From contig NZ_JAPJDA010000011.1 of NCBI RefSeq assembly GCF_026241755.1, positions 1-64,000 on the forward strand: a stretch of 64,000 nt of DNA, in the 5' to 3' direction. Under the pieces are notes generated by a model. That model worked only from the letters and a program-made list of their open reading frames with translations. It was not told the DNA's origin and searched no databases. The DNA is from Salinimicrobium profundisediminis. Lineage in GTDB: Bacteria > Bacteroidota > Bacteroidia > Flavobacteriales > Flavobacteriaceae. Of the stretch, positions 54,459-63,243 are shown in pieces (the stretch's first letter is position 1; every line of letters begins with the position of its first letter). Made by a program: the position numbers and the translations under genes.

Positions 54459-55010
54459 CTATTTTGAATCTGTAAATTCATTTTCGAAAGCCGCGGAATA
54501 TTCCTGGAAAGCTTCGGGACTGGTTATTTTCTTGTAATCTTCATCTACGAACATCTTTAAAAACAGCTCGAGCTGCTGCGGGGTGCGGTACCCGGGAATT
54601 GGCCCTATGAGGTTAGCCTCTTCATCAAAAAAGACCAGACTTGGGTAGCCGGTGATCTTCATGGCCCTTGCAAAATCATGTTGACTATTTCGACCTCTTC
54701 TCTTAGGATCGTAATTAGGGTTTTTAAAGGACATATCCTGGTAATTGATCTCCTCGGTACCTTCAGCATTGAATTTTACTGGATAATAATGCCGGTTGAT
54801 GTATTTAATGACATCTTTATTTGAAAAAGTGTTCTTATCGAGCATCTTGCACGGGCCACACCAGGTGGTATAGGCATCCATGAATATTTTTTTAGGCGCT
54901 TTCTTTTGAGCTTCAAGGGCCTCATTCATGGTCATCCACTTGATCTCCTGCCCCAGCATGGCAGAAGCCGAAAACAGCAAAACAGCAAGGCTAAGAATAA
55001 TTTTCTTCAT
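54459..55010 (-). CDS. Exported thioredoxin-fold protein
   Basis: This encodes 183 residues from the ATG at 55010, which gives a signal peptide ending MLGQ; a longer frame upstream adds 28 unlikely residues. The thioredoxin active site is in FMDAYTTWCGPCKMLDKNTF (CGPC, about 43). A conserved cis-Pro region (GYPSLVFFDEEANLIG) lies further on. It probably acts in the periplasm as a reductase or isomerase, related to DUF255/thioredoxin-like proteins of Bacteroidota. It is separated from the peptide-transport operon by a terminator (55053-55084). Confidence 0.88.
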   Translation of the reverse strand: MKKIILSLAVLLFSASAMLGQEIKWMTMNEALEAQKKAPKKIFMDAYTTWCGPCKMLDKNTFSNKDVIKYINRHYYPVKFNAEGTEEINYQDMSFKNPNYDPKRRGRNSQHDFARAMKITGYPSLVFFDEEANLIGPIPGYRTPQQLELFLKMFVDEDYKKITSPEAFQEYSAAFENEFTDSK

Positions 55011-55052
55011 ACTTTTTCTTTGTCTTTTAGCAATAGTCATTCCGAAATTTTC

Positions 55053-55084
55053 AAAAAAACTACGCCCTCGGGAATGAGGGCGTA
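55053..55084 (-). terminator. Terminator of the peptidase-transporter operon
   Basis: TACGCCCTC (55061-55069) and GAGGGCGTA (55076-55084) form a 9-bp stem with a 6-nt loop. On the minus strand it is followed by GTTTTTTTG. The last stem bases begin a near copy of the short palindrome (55082-55099). Confidence 0.85.
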
Positions 55085-55107
55085 AAAATAGCATTTTAGG
55101 GAGGAAA

Positions 55108-56895
55108 TTATTTAACCCCGTGCATCAATTTCTTTAGTAAAGGATTCAATACTGCCACTAAAACCCCGGCGCTGATAGGAACAACAGTAAAAATAAGAAA
55201 GAAAGTAGAGAGGCTGTATTGTTGTGTAATCTCATCGATCATACCCCCAAAAGAACCGGCCAGTTTGTTCCCAATCGCAATAGCCAGGTACCACATCCCA
55301 AACATAAAGGCAATCATCCTTGCCGGCACAAGCTTACTTACATAAGAAAGACCAAGTGGAGAAAGACAAAGTTCGCCCAGTGTGTGGAAAAGATATGCGA
55401 GAATAAGCCAGATCATACTTACTTTGGCTCCTTCGGCTACACCACTTGACCCAAAGGCCAGCAATCCGAAGCCAATCCCGAGCAGGATCAAACCAAAGCT
55501 GTACTTCCATGCTGCGGAAGGATTGTACTTGCTTTCCCACCATTTTGAGAAGAAAGAGGCAAATACGATAATAAAGAATGAGTTGAGAATACTGAACCAT
55601 GAAACAGTGATTTCAGTCGCGTCTCCCTGGAATTCTCTTACAAGCATCCAGATCACGATAGCCCAAATTATTCCGAAGCAAATTACCAGGACAACATTAG
55701 ATCCCAGCACTCGCTTATGAGTCTGCTTCCATAACAAATACAAAACCCAGGTGATGATCATGAGCGGCACCACCGTAAGGAGCGTATTAAAAACATTGAA
55801 AACAGTGGCGCCTGCGCCCACTAAAACCCTGTCTACAGAGTCTCGTGCAAAGATGATGAGGGAAGTAGCTCCCTGCTCAAAAGACATCCAGAAGAAAACC
55901 GTGAAAAATGCGAAGATAATTACAGCGATCATCCGGTCGCGTACCACTTTAGCATATCGTGAGATACGGGAAATGACCAGGACCAGAAACAGCCCGAGGC
56001 CAATTAATGCCAACCCTAGTGGTCCCGAAAAAGGCTCCCCCTGAAAGTCGAAAGGCATAACAGCCGGAAGTAAATTTAGATTAGCGATTCTGGAAACCGG
56101 ATCGTTGATCAAATACAACAACCCTATAACTGAAGTAGCAACCACCAGAATCTTGTCTAAAAGCGTGAATGGGTTGTGAGAATGATCTTTTACTCCAGAT
56201 GCTTCTTCTTTAGCCTTTTCTTCGGCAAGTTTAGCTTTATCGGGCACCCCACCTATGTTACCAAAGAGAGGTTTTGCCAGCCAGAACTGCAGGGTTCCAA
56301 GGAACATAAAGATACCAGCAAGACCAAAGCCCCAGCTCCATCCTACTCTTTCGGCCAGGTAGCCGCATAACATCATTCCGAAGAAAGCCCCGGCATTTAC
56401 GCCCATGTAGAATATGGTGTAAGCCCCATCTTTCTTATCGGGCTTACCATCATACATTTCAGAAATAATCGAGGTAATATTGGGCTTAAAGAAACCTGTT
56501 CCTATAACCAGCAACGCAAGCCCAAAGTACAGGGAGAATTCGGTTTCTAACGCCATAGAAGCATGCCCCAGGGTCATAATTGCAGCACCAATAACCACCG
56601 CCCAGCGATAGCCGGTAATTTTATCGGCAATGATACCACCTGCAATAGGGGTAAGGTAAAGTAAACCTGCATAGGTCCCAAAAAGGGCACCTGCGTTCTC
56701 TGCACTCCAACCCCATCCGGGATTATCAACACCCACAATTGCCATTGTAAGGAAGTTGATGAGGAGCACCCGCATCCCGTAGAACGAGAAGCGCTCCCAC
56801 ATCTCTGTAAAGAAAAGAACAAATAGGCCGGCGGGATGGCCCAAAACTTTTGATTTAAAGAAATCGTTCTCTGCCGCTGGAACCGTAGCTGCCAT
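55108..56895 (-). CDS. Peptide MFS transporter (POT/PTR family), copy 1
   Basis: This encodes 595 residues with about fourteen membrane helices. The N-terminal ETMWERFSFYGMR-type motif (FFTEMWERFSFYGMRVLL, about 31-48) is the ExxER-F signature of proton-coupled di-/tripeptide transporters. The PTR2 pattern (FYMGVNAGAFFGMMLCGYLAE) follows. A cytoplasmic linker lies near 220-245. It is an inner-membrane importer of small peptides. Start and stop with the upstream POT gene share one base (TAATG). The extra length over copy 2 (531 residues) is mainly in internal loops. Confidence 0.93.
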   Translation of the reverse strand: MAATVPAAENDFFKSKVLGHPAGLFVLFFTEMWERFSFYGMRVLLINFLTMAIVGVDNPGWGWSAENAGALFGTYAGLLYLTPIAGGIIADKITGYRWAVVIGAAIMTLGHASMALETEFSLYFGLALLVIGTGFFKPNITSIISEMYDGKPDKKDGAYTIFYMGVNAGAFFGMMLCGYLAERVGWSWGFGLAGIFMFLGTLQFWLAKPLFGNIGGVPDKAKLAEEKAKEEASGVKDHSHNPFTLLDKILVVATSVIGLLYLINDPVSRIANLNLLPAVMPFDFQGEPFSGPLGLALIGLGLFLVLVISRISRYAKVVRDRMIAVIIFAFFTVFFWMSFEQGATSLIIFARDSVDRVLVGAGATVFNVFNTLLTVVPLMIITWVLYLLWKQTHKRVLGSNVVLVICFGIIWAIVIWMLVREFQGDATEITVSWFSILNSFFIIVFASFFSKWWESKYNPSAAWKYSFGLILLGIGFGLLAFGSSGVAEGAKVSMIWLILAYLFHTLGELCLSPLGLSYVSKLVPARMIAFMFGMWYLAIAIGNKLAGSFGGMIDEITQQYSLSTFFLIFTVVPISAGVLVAVLNPLLKKLMHGVK

Positions 56896-58490
56896 TATCT
56901 TCTTCTTTTATTTGCTTCTTTTTCTACAAGATCATCGTCACCGAGTTCAAATTTTTCCTGCTGTGGTAACTCGCGCTCTTCATCTTCTACTCCGTGAGTA
57001 AGACGTTTAAGAGGCTTAAGCATTAACAGGACAAGAATAGCAAAGGCAACGGTGAAGATGGTAATACCCATAAAGATGGTTCCATCACCAGCTTCAGAAG
57101 AATATTCTCCCACAATTCCCGCAACCTTGTTTCCAAGACCTGTCGCTGCAAAATAAACTCCCATCATTAAAGACGCGTATTTTACCGGTGCAAGCTTGGT
57201 AATGAATGAAAGTGCCACCGGCGACGAACTCAATTCTCCTATAGTGTGGAATAGATAAGCCAATACCAGCCAGTACATAGCCGAAGCTCCATTGTTCTGA
57301 AATTCCATAGAGGCAAATACCATGAAAACAAATCCAAGCCCCATGATGATAACCCCAATTGCCATTTTAAAGATAGAAGAAGCTTCTTTACTCTTCAATT
57401 TTCTCTTAGCCCAGAAGTTGGCGACGATCACTCCGAAAATAATAATGAAAAGTGCATTTAAAGACTGAAACCAGGAAGCAGGCACTTCGCTGCCTATCAA
57501 TGGCAAGCTAAAAGGCAATGACCTGTCGGTTTTCTCTAGAGCATAGATATTCATAAGCCCACCGGCCTGTTCAAAAGCCCCCCAGAATACAATTACCAGG
57601 ATAAACGAAAGCAGCATTACAACATACCTGTCTTTCATCACCTGCGTAGTAAGATCTTTATAAACCATGAGCATCATAGCCGTAACGAAGGTTAGGAATA
57701 TGAATAGGAAACCGTAAGCTATGTCTATGGCAAGAAGATAATAAATTGAACCTGCCAGTAGCACAGCAGTGATTGTTAACTGTAGCGGAGATTTGAAAAG
57801 ATCTTTGAACATCCCGCCAAAAGAAGCACCTGAATCTCTTTCAGCTTTTGAAAGTAAATTCCCTACTTCTGTAAGGTATTTTTGCCCCCACAGGTACACT
57901 AGAAGCCCAAGTGCCATGGCTATTCCTGCAAGACCGAAGCCCCAGTGCCATCCAATATTCTCACCTACATAACCTACAATTAAACTTGAAAGGAAAGCTC
58001 CCAGGTTGATCCCAATATAAAATATGGTAAATCCTTTATCACGGCGAATGTCCCCTTCTTTGTAGAGACCTCCCACCATGGTAGAAATATTAGGTTTAAG
58101 CATTCCCACGCCGGCAATAATTAACCCAAGCCCGGTGTAGAATGCCCACATTTCTTCAACTGCGAGTATCCCGTGTCCTGCCACTAAAATTATTCCTCCC
58201 CACAGCACAGTTTTTTTCTGCCCCAGAAGTTTATCGGCTATTATCCCTCCCGGAATGGAAGCCACATATACCAGCATTGTGTACCATCCGTAAAGCGCCA
58301 AAGCTTCGGCATTGGTCCAGCCGAGACCGGCATTTCCGCCCTGGGTAGCGCTAACAAGATAGAGTACGAGAATGGCGCGCATTCCGTAATAGGAAAAGCG
58401 CTCCCACATTTCAGTAAAAAATAAAATGTATAGACCTACCGGGTGACCAAATAATTCACTCTTTTGAGGTGCTGTTGTTGCCTGTGCCAT
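56895..58490 (-). CDS. Peptide MFS transporter (POT/PTR family), copy 2
   Basis: This encodes 531 residues with about fourteen helices. It has FFTEMWERFSYYGMRAILVL (about 29-48), FTIFYIGINLGAFLSSLIVGY (about 152-172) and a charged C-terminal tail of about 30 residues. It is the same family as the downstream copy (55108-56895) but clearly diverged, so the two may differ in peptide preference. It overlaps the S9 peptidase stop by one base (TAATG) and copy 1 by one base, so all three genes are translationally coupled. Confidence 0.94.
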   Translation of the reverse strand: MAQATTAPQKSELFGHPVGLYILFFTEMWERFSYYGMRAILVLYLVSATQGGNAGLGWTNAEALALYGWYTMLVYVASIPGGIIADKLLGQKKTVLWGGIILVAGHGILAVEEMWAFYTGLGLIIAGVGMLKPNISTMVGGLYKEGDIRRDKGFTIFYIGINLGAFLSSLIVGYVGENIGWHWGFGLAGIAMALGLLVYLWGQKYLTEVGNLLSKAERDSGASFGGMFKDLFKSPLQLTITAVLLAGSIYYLLAIDIAYGFLFIFLTFVTAMMLMVYKDLTTQVMKDRYVVMLLSFILVIVFWGAFEQAGGLMNIYALEKTDRSLPFSLPLIGSEVPASWFQSLNALFIIIFGVIVANFWAKRKLKSKEASSIFKMAIGVIIMGLGFVFMVFASMEFQNNGASAMYWLVLAYLFHTIGELSSSPVALSFITKLAPVKYASLMMGVYFAATGLGNKVAGIVGEYSSEAGDGTIFMGITIFTVAFAILVLLMLKPLKRLTHGVEDEERELPQQEKFELGDDDLVEKEANKRRR

Positions 58491-60691
58491 TATAGGGATG
58501 ATTTGATATTAGAATTAACTTTTAGATTTTCTTCGATAAAGTTCGTCATGAGCGTATAAAGGTGCATACGGGTGTTACCACCGTAAATACCGTGATTCTT
58601 ATCGGGATATATTGCCCAGTCAAACTGTTTGTTCGCCTGCACGAGGGCTTCTATCATTCTCATGGTATTTTGAACATGAACATTGTCATCTCCTGTACCA
58701 TGAATAAGCAGGTAATCTCCTTTTAGCTTCTCCACATGATTGATGGGCGAATTCTCATCATATCCCGAAGGGTTCTCCTGCGGGGTAGTCATATACCTTT
58801 CGGTATAGATGCTGTCGTAAAATCTCCAGCTGGTAACCGGTGCCACTGCTATAGCCATTTTATAGACGTCATTACCTTTAAGAATGGCATTAGATGACAT
58901 AAAACCTCCATAGCTCCAGCCCCAAATACCCATGTTGTCTTCGTCTATGTAGTCTCTTGATCCAAGGATTCGTGCGGCTTCAATAATATCTTCCACTTCA
59001 TATTTTCCAAGTTCCTTTTGGGTCACTTTTTTAAAGGCAGCACCTTGAAACCCGGTACCGCGAGGATCAATTCCCACTACAATATATCCTTTGCTGGCAA
59101 GCATTTGATACCAGTAGTCATTCGTGCTGTGAAAGCGGTTGCCTACTTCCTGAGAACCAGGTCCCGAATACTGCGAGACAAAAAGCGGATACTCTTTTGC
59201 AGGATCAAAACCAGCAGGCTTGATCATCCACATATTGAGATCGGCGCCATTTACCGCAAGAGTTGAGAATTCCTTAGGCACAATCTCATACTCTGCCATT
59301 TGCTCCAAAAGCTCCTCGTTATTGACAATCTCCCTTACAAGTTTCCCATTCTTTGCGAGGTGTAGGGTAAACTCATAAGGCGTAGTCGCGCTGTTGTAGC
59401 TGTTGATGAAGTAAGTAAAATCGGCACTAAAGTCGGCACTGTTTTGCCCCACCTTATCTGTAAGTTGTTTTTTATTCTTTCCGTTGGTCCTTACTGAAAA
59501 CACATCACGATTGATGCTTCCGTTCTCGGTACTTTGGTAGAAAATAGTTTTGGTTTTAGGATCAAGACCGTAGTAATTGGTCACCTCCCAGTTACCTCTG
59601 GTCACCTGATTTTTCAGTTTACCGTTCTTGTCGTAGAGATAAATGTGGTTCCAGCCATCCTTTTCACTGGTCCAGATGAAGCTGTTATCTTCCAAAAATG
59701 TCAAATTATCGGTCACATCTACGTAAGCTTCATCGGTTTCTGTGAGCACTACTCCAGCTTTATTTGCTTCAGCATCAACAAATATTAGATCGAGCACATT
59801 TTGATGACGGTTAAGAACCTGTGCACTTAACACATTGGCATCATTGGTCCATTTTATCCGCGGAATATAAAAATCTTCGTAATCACCCAAATTCACGTCT
59901 GAAACTTCTTCCTGCTGAAGATCATAAATATGAAGGCTTATTTCTGAATTTTTTTCTCCTGCTTTAGGGTATTTAAAGACTGTTTGGGTTTGGTAAAGAT
60001 CCTGCCCGTAAACATCCATAGAGAATTCGGGGACTTCAGTTTCGTCGAACTTCAAAAAAGCGATTTTATCACCAGATTTATTCCACTGAAAAGCGCGCAC
60101 AAAAGAAAATTCTTCTTCATACACCCAATCGGCCACCCCGTTGATGATCTTGTTCATCTCCCCGTCGGTAGTCACCTGCGCCACTTTTCCGGAGGAAAGA
60201 TCTTTCACGAAAATGTCATTTTTGAATACATAAGCAACCTTCTCCCCATTTGGCGACAGGGTAGGTTCCTTGATTTTTTCTTCTGAAATCTTTTTCAGTT
60301 CATTCGTTTGCAGGTCGTACACGTAAAAGATCCCGCGGGTAGAGTGCCTGTAGATAGATTCAATCTCTGTGCCCAGCACCAGTTTAGATTCATTTTCACT
60401 GAATTCATATTCCGAAAAATATTGAATTTCCTCAAGATCTTTACTGTTAAGAATAGTTCTTGTCTTTTCACCGGTCTTGTAAGAATAAGCATCTATGGCT
60501 GATGTGCCTGCACTACGATCAAAATTAAGCACCACATACTCTTCTCCATTATTGAGAGATTGCAGGGCTTCCATTCTTTCCTGCCGGAATGTTCCTCCCC
60601 AAATGTCTTCAAGTGTAATTGCTTTTTTCTGCGCAGTGAGAACCGTTGTAGCCAAAAGAAAAAGGGCCAAAAACCCGTAGGTCAACTTCAT
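58490..60691 (-). CDS. S9 family peptidase, dipeptidyl peptidase IV-like
   Basis: This encodes 733 residues with a signal peptide (about 1-20, ending LTAQ). The N-terminal region (about 40-480) is an eight-bladed propeller of the DPP IV type (AYVFKNDIFVKDL, VADWVYEEEFSFVRAF). The C-terminal alpha/beta-hydrolase carries Ser in MGIWGWSYGGFMSSN (about 600), an Asp in HGTGDDNVH (about 680) and the His in DKNHGIYGGN (about 710). Such periplasmic enzymes remove N-terminal dipeptides, often after proline. The next two genes import small peptides, which fits a dipeptide-harvesting pathway. Confidence 0.94.
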   Translation of the reverse strand: MKLTYGFLALFLLATTVLTAQKKAITLEDIWGGTFRQERMEALQSLNNGEEYVVLNFDRSAGTSAIDAYSYKTGEKTRTILNSKDLEEIQYFSEYEFSENESKLVLGTEIESIYRHSTRGIFYVYDLQTNELKKISEEKIKEPTLSPNGEKVAYVFKNDIFVKDLSSGKVAQVTTDGEMNKIINGVADWVYEEEFSFVRAFQWNKSGDKIAFLKFDETEVPEFSMDVYGQDLYQTQTVFKYPKAGEKNSEISLHIYDLQQEEVSDVNLGDYEDFYIPRIKWTNDANVLSAQVLNRHQNVLDLIFVDAEANKAGVVLTETDEAYVDVTDNLTFLEDNSFIWTSEKDGWNHIYLYDKNGKLKNQVTRGNWEVTNYYGLDPKTKTIFYQSTENGSINRDVFSVRTNGKNKKQLTDKVGQNSADFSADFTYFINSYNSATTPYEFTLHLAKNGKLVREIVNNEELLEQMAEYEIVPKEFSTLAVNGADLNMWMIKPAGFDPAKEYPLFVSQYSGPGSQEVGNRFHSTNDYWYQMLASKGYIVVGIDPRGTGFQGAAFKKVTQKELGKYEVEDIIEAARILGSRDYIDEDNMGIWGWSYGGFMSSNAILKGNDVYKMAIAVAPVTSWRFYDSIYTERYMTTPQENPSGYDENSPINHVEKLKGDYLLIHGTGDDNVHVQNTMRMIEALVQANKQFDWAIYPDKNHGIYGGNTRMHLYTLMTNFIEENLKVNSNIKSSL

Positions 60692-60872
60692 TTTTTGCGT
60701 TTAAAAAATTTGCTTGCCAAGTTTAGTAAAAATTCGGCTAAAAAACAGGCTTTCTGCTGTTAAATCATAAGAAGATGTTAATGAACCGAATGAGTGTAGA
60801 TGTGCAAATCTGTAAGTTTTGCTCCCTCTGCTCCAGAAATTCTAACAGCTGCCATGTTTCTTACAGTAATTG

Positions 60873-60880
60873 TATCTTTG
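60873..60880 (+). promoter_or_regulatory. -7 box (TATCTTTG) of the HMG-CoA reductase gene
   Basis: TATCTTTG lies 19 nt before the ATG at 60900 and matches TAnnTTTG. There is no TTG at the expected distance. It argues for the ATG at 60900, because the in-frame ATG at 60870 would precede the box. Confidence 0.5.
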
Positions 60881-60899
60881 TGCTCTCAAATTTCACATA

Positions 60900-62213
60900 A
60901 TGATCACACCTATTTCGGGCTTTTCCAAACTGTCAAAAGAGGAGAAAATTGACTGGCTTAGCCAAACATACCTGGCTCACAATACAAACGCCAGGAAGAT
61001 CTTAACCCAGTACTGGAACCCCGACTCCGGCCTGCAACAGCTCCACGAAGAGTTTACAGAGAACACCCTGTCAAATTACTACCTGCCTTTTGGGCTTGCC
61101 CCCAATTTTCTTATCAATGACCGGCTTTATGCGGTACCCATGGCTATAGAAGAAAGCTCGGTAATTGCTGCGGCGAGCAAAGCAGCCAAATTCTGGAGTG
61201 ACAGGGGCGGTTTTAAAGCTGAAGTTTTGGGAACAGAAAAGATAGGGCAGGTACATTTCATGTACTCTGGAGACGGGAAAAAGCTGGAGCATTTTTTCAA
61301 TAGCATCAAATCAACATTACTTGAAGCAGTAGCTCCCCTCACCAAAAACATGGAGAAGCGCGGCGGCGGAGTAATGAATATGGAGCTGCGTGACAAAACA
61401 AAGCTACTCGACAATTACTACCAACTGCACTGCACTTTTGAGACTAAAGACTCTATGGGTGCAAATTTCATCAACTCCTGCCTGGAGCGTTTTGCTGAAA
61501 CTTTTCGTGAAGCAGCTAAGAGCCATGAGGCTTTTAACGCTACCGAAAAGGAGATAGAGATCGTGATGAGCATTCTTTCTAATTACGTACCCGGTTGTAT
61601 CGTAAAAGCTGAAGTTTCCTGCCCGGTAACAGCGTTGGCCGATCAGGGCATGAGCGGGGAAGATTTCGCTGCAAAATTTGTTAGGGCCCTCAAGATCGCT
61701 GAAGTTGAGCCCTACAGGGCGGTGACCCACAACAAAGGCATCATGAACGGAATTGACGCGGTAGTACTGGCCACAGGAAACGATTTTAGAGCGGTAGAAG
61801 CAGGTATTCATGCTTATGCCTCAAAAGATGGGAAATACAGCAGCCTTACCCACGCCGAAGTACACGATGGACAATTCAGGTTTTGGATGGAGATTCCGTT
61901 GGCCCTGGGAACGGTAGGTGGTCTCACGGCATTACATCCGCTTTCAAAGATCGCTTTGGAAATTCTGCAAAAACCTTCAGCCGAAGAACTTATGAAAATA
62001 GTGGCAGTAGCCGGCCTGGCACAAAATTTTGCCGCCGTAAAGTCACTTATCACCACAGGAATTCAGCAGGGACATATGAAAATGCACCTTATGAATATCC
62101 TCAACCAATTCCAGGCAACAACACAGGAAAAAGAAGTGCTAACAAGCTATTTTAAGAACCACAATGTTTCGCACAGCGCAGTGGAGCAGCAACTTGAAAA
62201 ACTGAGAAGCTAA
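60900..62213 (+). CDS. mvaA: Hydroxymethylglutaryl-CoA reductase, class II
   Basis: This encodes 437 residues from the ATG at 60900. HMG-CoA reductase makes mevalonate, here for isoprenoid synthesis. The class II (bacterial, degradative-type) pattern is visible: FGLAPNFLINDRLYAVPMAIEESSVIAAAS (a run of conserved catalytic Glu region, about 66), MGANFINSC (about 190), HNKGIMNGIDAVVLATGNDFRAVEAG (about 270) and LALGTVGGLTALHPLSKIAL. The stop overlaps the next gene start as TAATG. Flavobacteriia use the mevalonate route, consistent with a following GHMP kinase. Confidence 0.93.
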   Translation: MITPISGFSKLSKEEKIDWLSQTYLAHNTNARKILTQYWNPDSGLQQLHEEFTENTLSNYYLPFGLAPNFLINDRLYAVPMAIEESSVIAAASKAAKFWSDRGGFKAEVLGTEKIGQVHFMYSGDGKKLEHFFNSIKSTLLEAVAPLTKNMEKRGGGVMNMELRDKTKLLDNYYQLHCTFETKDSMGANFINSCLERFAETFREAAKSHEAFNATEKEIEIVMSILSNYVPGCIVKAEVSCPVTALADQGMSGEDFAAKFVRALKIAEVEPYRAVTHNKGIMNGIDAVVLATGNDFRAVEAGIHAYASKDGKYSSLTHAEVHDGQFRFWMEIPLALGTVGGLTALHPLSKIALEILQKPSAEELMKIVAVAGLAQNFAAVKSLITTGIQQGHMKMHLMNILNQFQATTQEKEVLTSYFKNHNVSHSAVEQQLEKLRS

Positions 62214-63130
62214 TGGAGGTATTCCACAGTCACGGAAAATTACTGATAAGCGGGGAATATGTTATTCTTGATGGCGCCACCGGTTTTGCCTTACCCACAA
62301 AGTTTGGACAAAGCCTGGAAGTCACAAACATTGAAGAGCCTTTAATAAAGTGGAAAAGTTATGATGAGAAACAGGAAATATGGTTTAAAGACAACTTTGA
62401 AATTTCAGCTTTAACCTCTTCGGAAGCACCACGGAAGCATGAAAAAAATGAGGTGTCAAAAATGCTATTTTTGACACTCTTTTTTGCCAGGAAAATGGCT
62501 CCGCAGAAATTTTCTGAAGGCGGATTTGAAATCACCACAAAATCGGACTTCCCAAGAAACTGGGGCCTCGGAACATCATCGACCCTTGTTGCAAACCTTG
62601 CCAAATGGCTGAAAATTGACCCTTACGAGCTCCTGCAGCACACTTTTGGGGGCAGCGGCTATGATGTGGCAGTAGCCATGCACGAAACCGCGATCACCTT
62701 TGAAAAACATCCCTTTGAAAATAGCATTTTAAAGACCTCATTTGACCCTGCTTTTAAAGACCAGATCTTTTTTGTGCACCTAAATCAAAAACAGAACAGC
62801 CGCGAAGCCATACAGCACTACAGGCAGCAGGACAAAACAGCCTTAAACACGGGCATTGATAAAATTTCGGCACTCACCCATAGTTTAATTAGCAGTAAAG
62901 ATCTTTTGGAGTTTAAAATGCTCCTGGAAGTACATGAGAATATTATCTCACAGCTGGTGGGGCTGCAAAAGGTCAAATCCCGCCTGTTCCCAGATTACCC
63001 GGGGGCAATAAAAAGCCTTGGCGGCTGGGGCGGTGATTTTATACTGGTCACCGGCACAGCCGAGGATATGGAATACTTCAGAAGGAAAGGCTACAACACC
63101 ATCCTCTCCTATTCTGACATGATCTTATAA
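62213..63130 (+). CDS. GYDIA-family GHMP kinase, probably of the mevalonate pathway
   Basis: This encodes 305 residues. GHMP signatures are HGKLLISGEYVILDGATGFALP (about 5-26), the phosphate loop NWGLGTSSTLVANLA (about 115-129) and the family-naming motif GGSGYDVAVAMHET (about 145). The C-terminal GGWGGDFILVTG closes the fold. The translationally coupled HMG-CoA reductase suggests it phosphorylates mevalonate or phosphomevalonate, but the exact step is unproven. It contains the palindrome copy at 62453-62477, which encodes SKMLFLT. Confidence 0.88.
   Translation: MEVFHSHGKLLISGEYVILDGATGFALPTKFGQSLEVTNIEEPLIKWKSYDEKQEIWFKDNFEISALTSSEAPRKHEKNEVSKMLFLTLFFARKMAPQKFSEGGFEITTKSDFPRNWGLGTSSTLVANLAKWLKIDPYELLQHTFGGSGYDVAVAMHETAITFEKHPFENSILKTSFDPAFKDQIFFVHLNQKQNSREAIQHYRQQDKTALNTGIDKISALTHSLISSKDLLEFKMLLEVHENIISQLVGLQKVKSRLFPDYPGAIKSLGGWGGDFILVTGTAEDMEYFRRKGYNTILSYSDMIL
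62453..62477. repeat. Extended copy of the short palindrome in the GHMP kinase gene
   Basis: This is the longest inverted repeat of the family: arms GTGTCAAAAAT and ATTTTTGACAC face each other with only a few central bases. It departs from the core at one central position (CTATTTTT). It lies inside coding sequence. Confidence 0.75.
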
Positions 63131-63191
63131 AGGCTTTACCTCCCCCAAAGTATTATTTAAATAAAACCTTTTTACATCACCACATAAAATG

Positions 63192-63220
63192 AAAAAAGCC
63201 CTTCAAATGAAGGGCTTTTC
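63192..63220. terminator. Bidirectional terminator between GHMP kinase and the ppiD-like gene
   Basis: AAAAGCCCTT and AAGGGCTTTT form a long stem with a short CAAATG-type loop. T-runs flank both sides. Confidence 0.82.
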
Positions 63221-63243
63221 TTATATATTTTTCTAACAGGATC

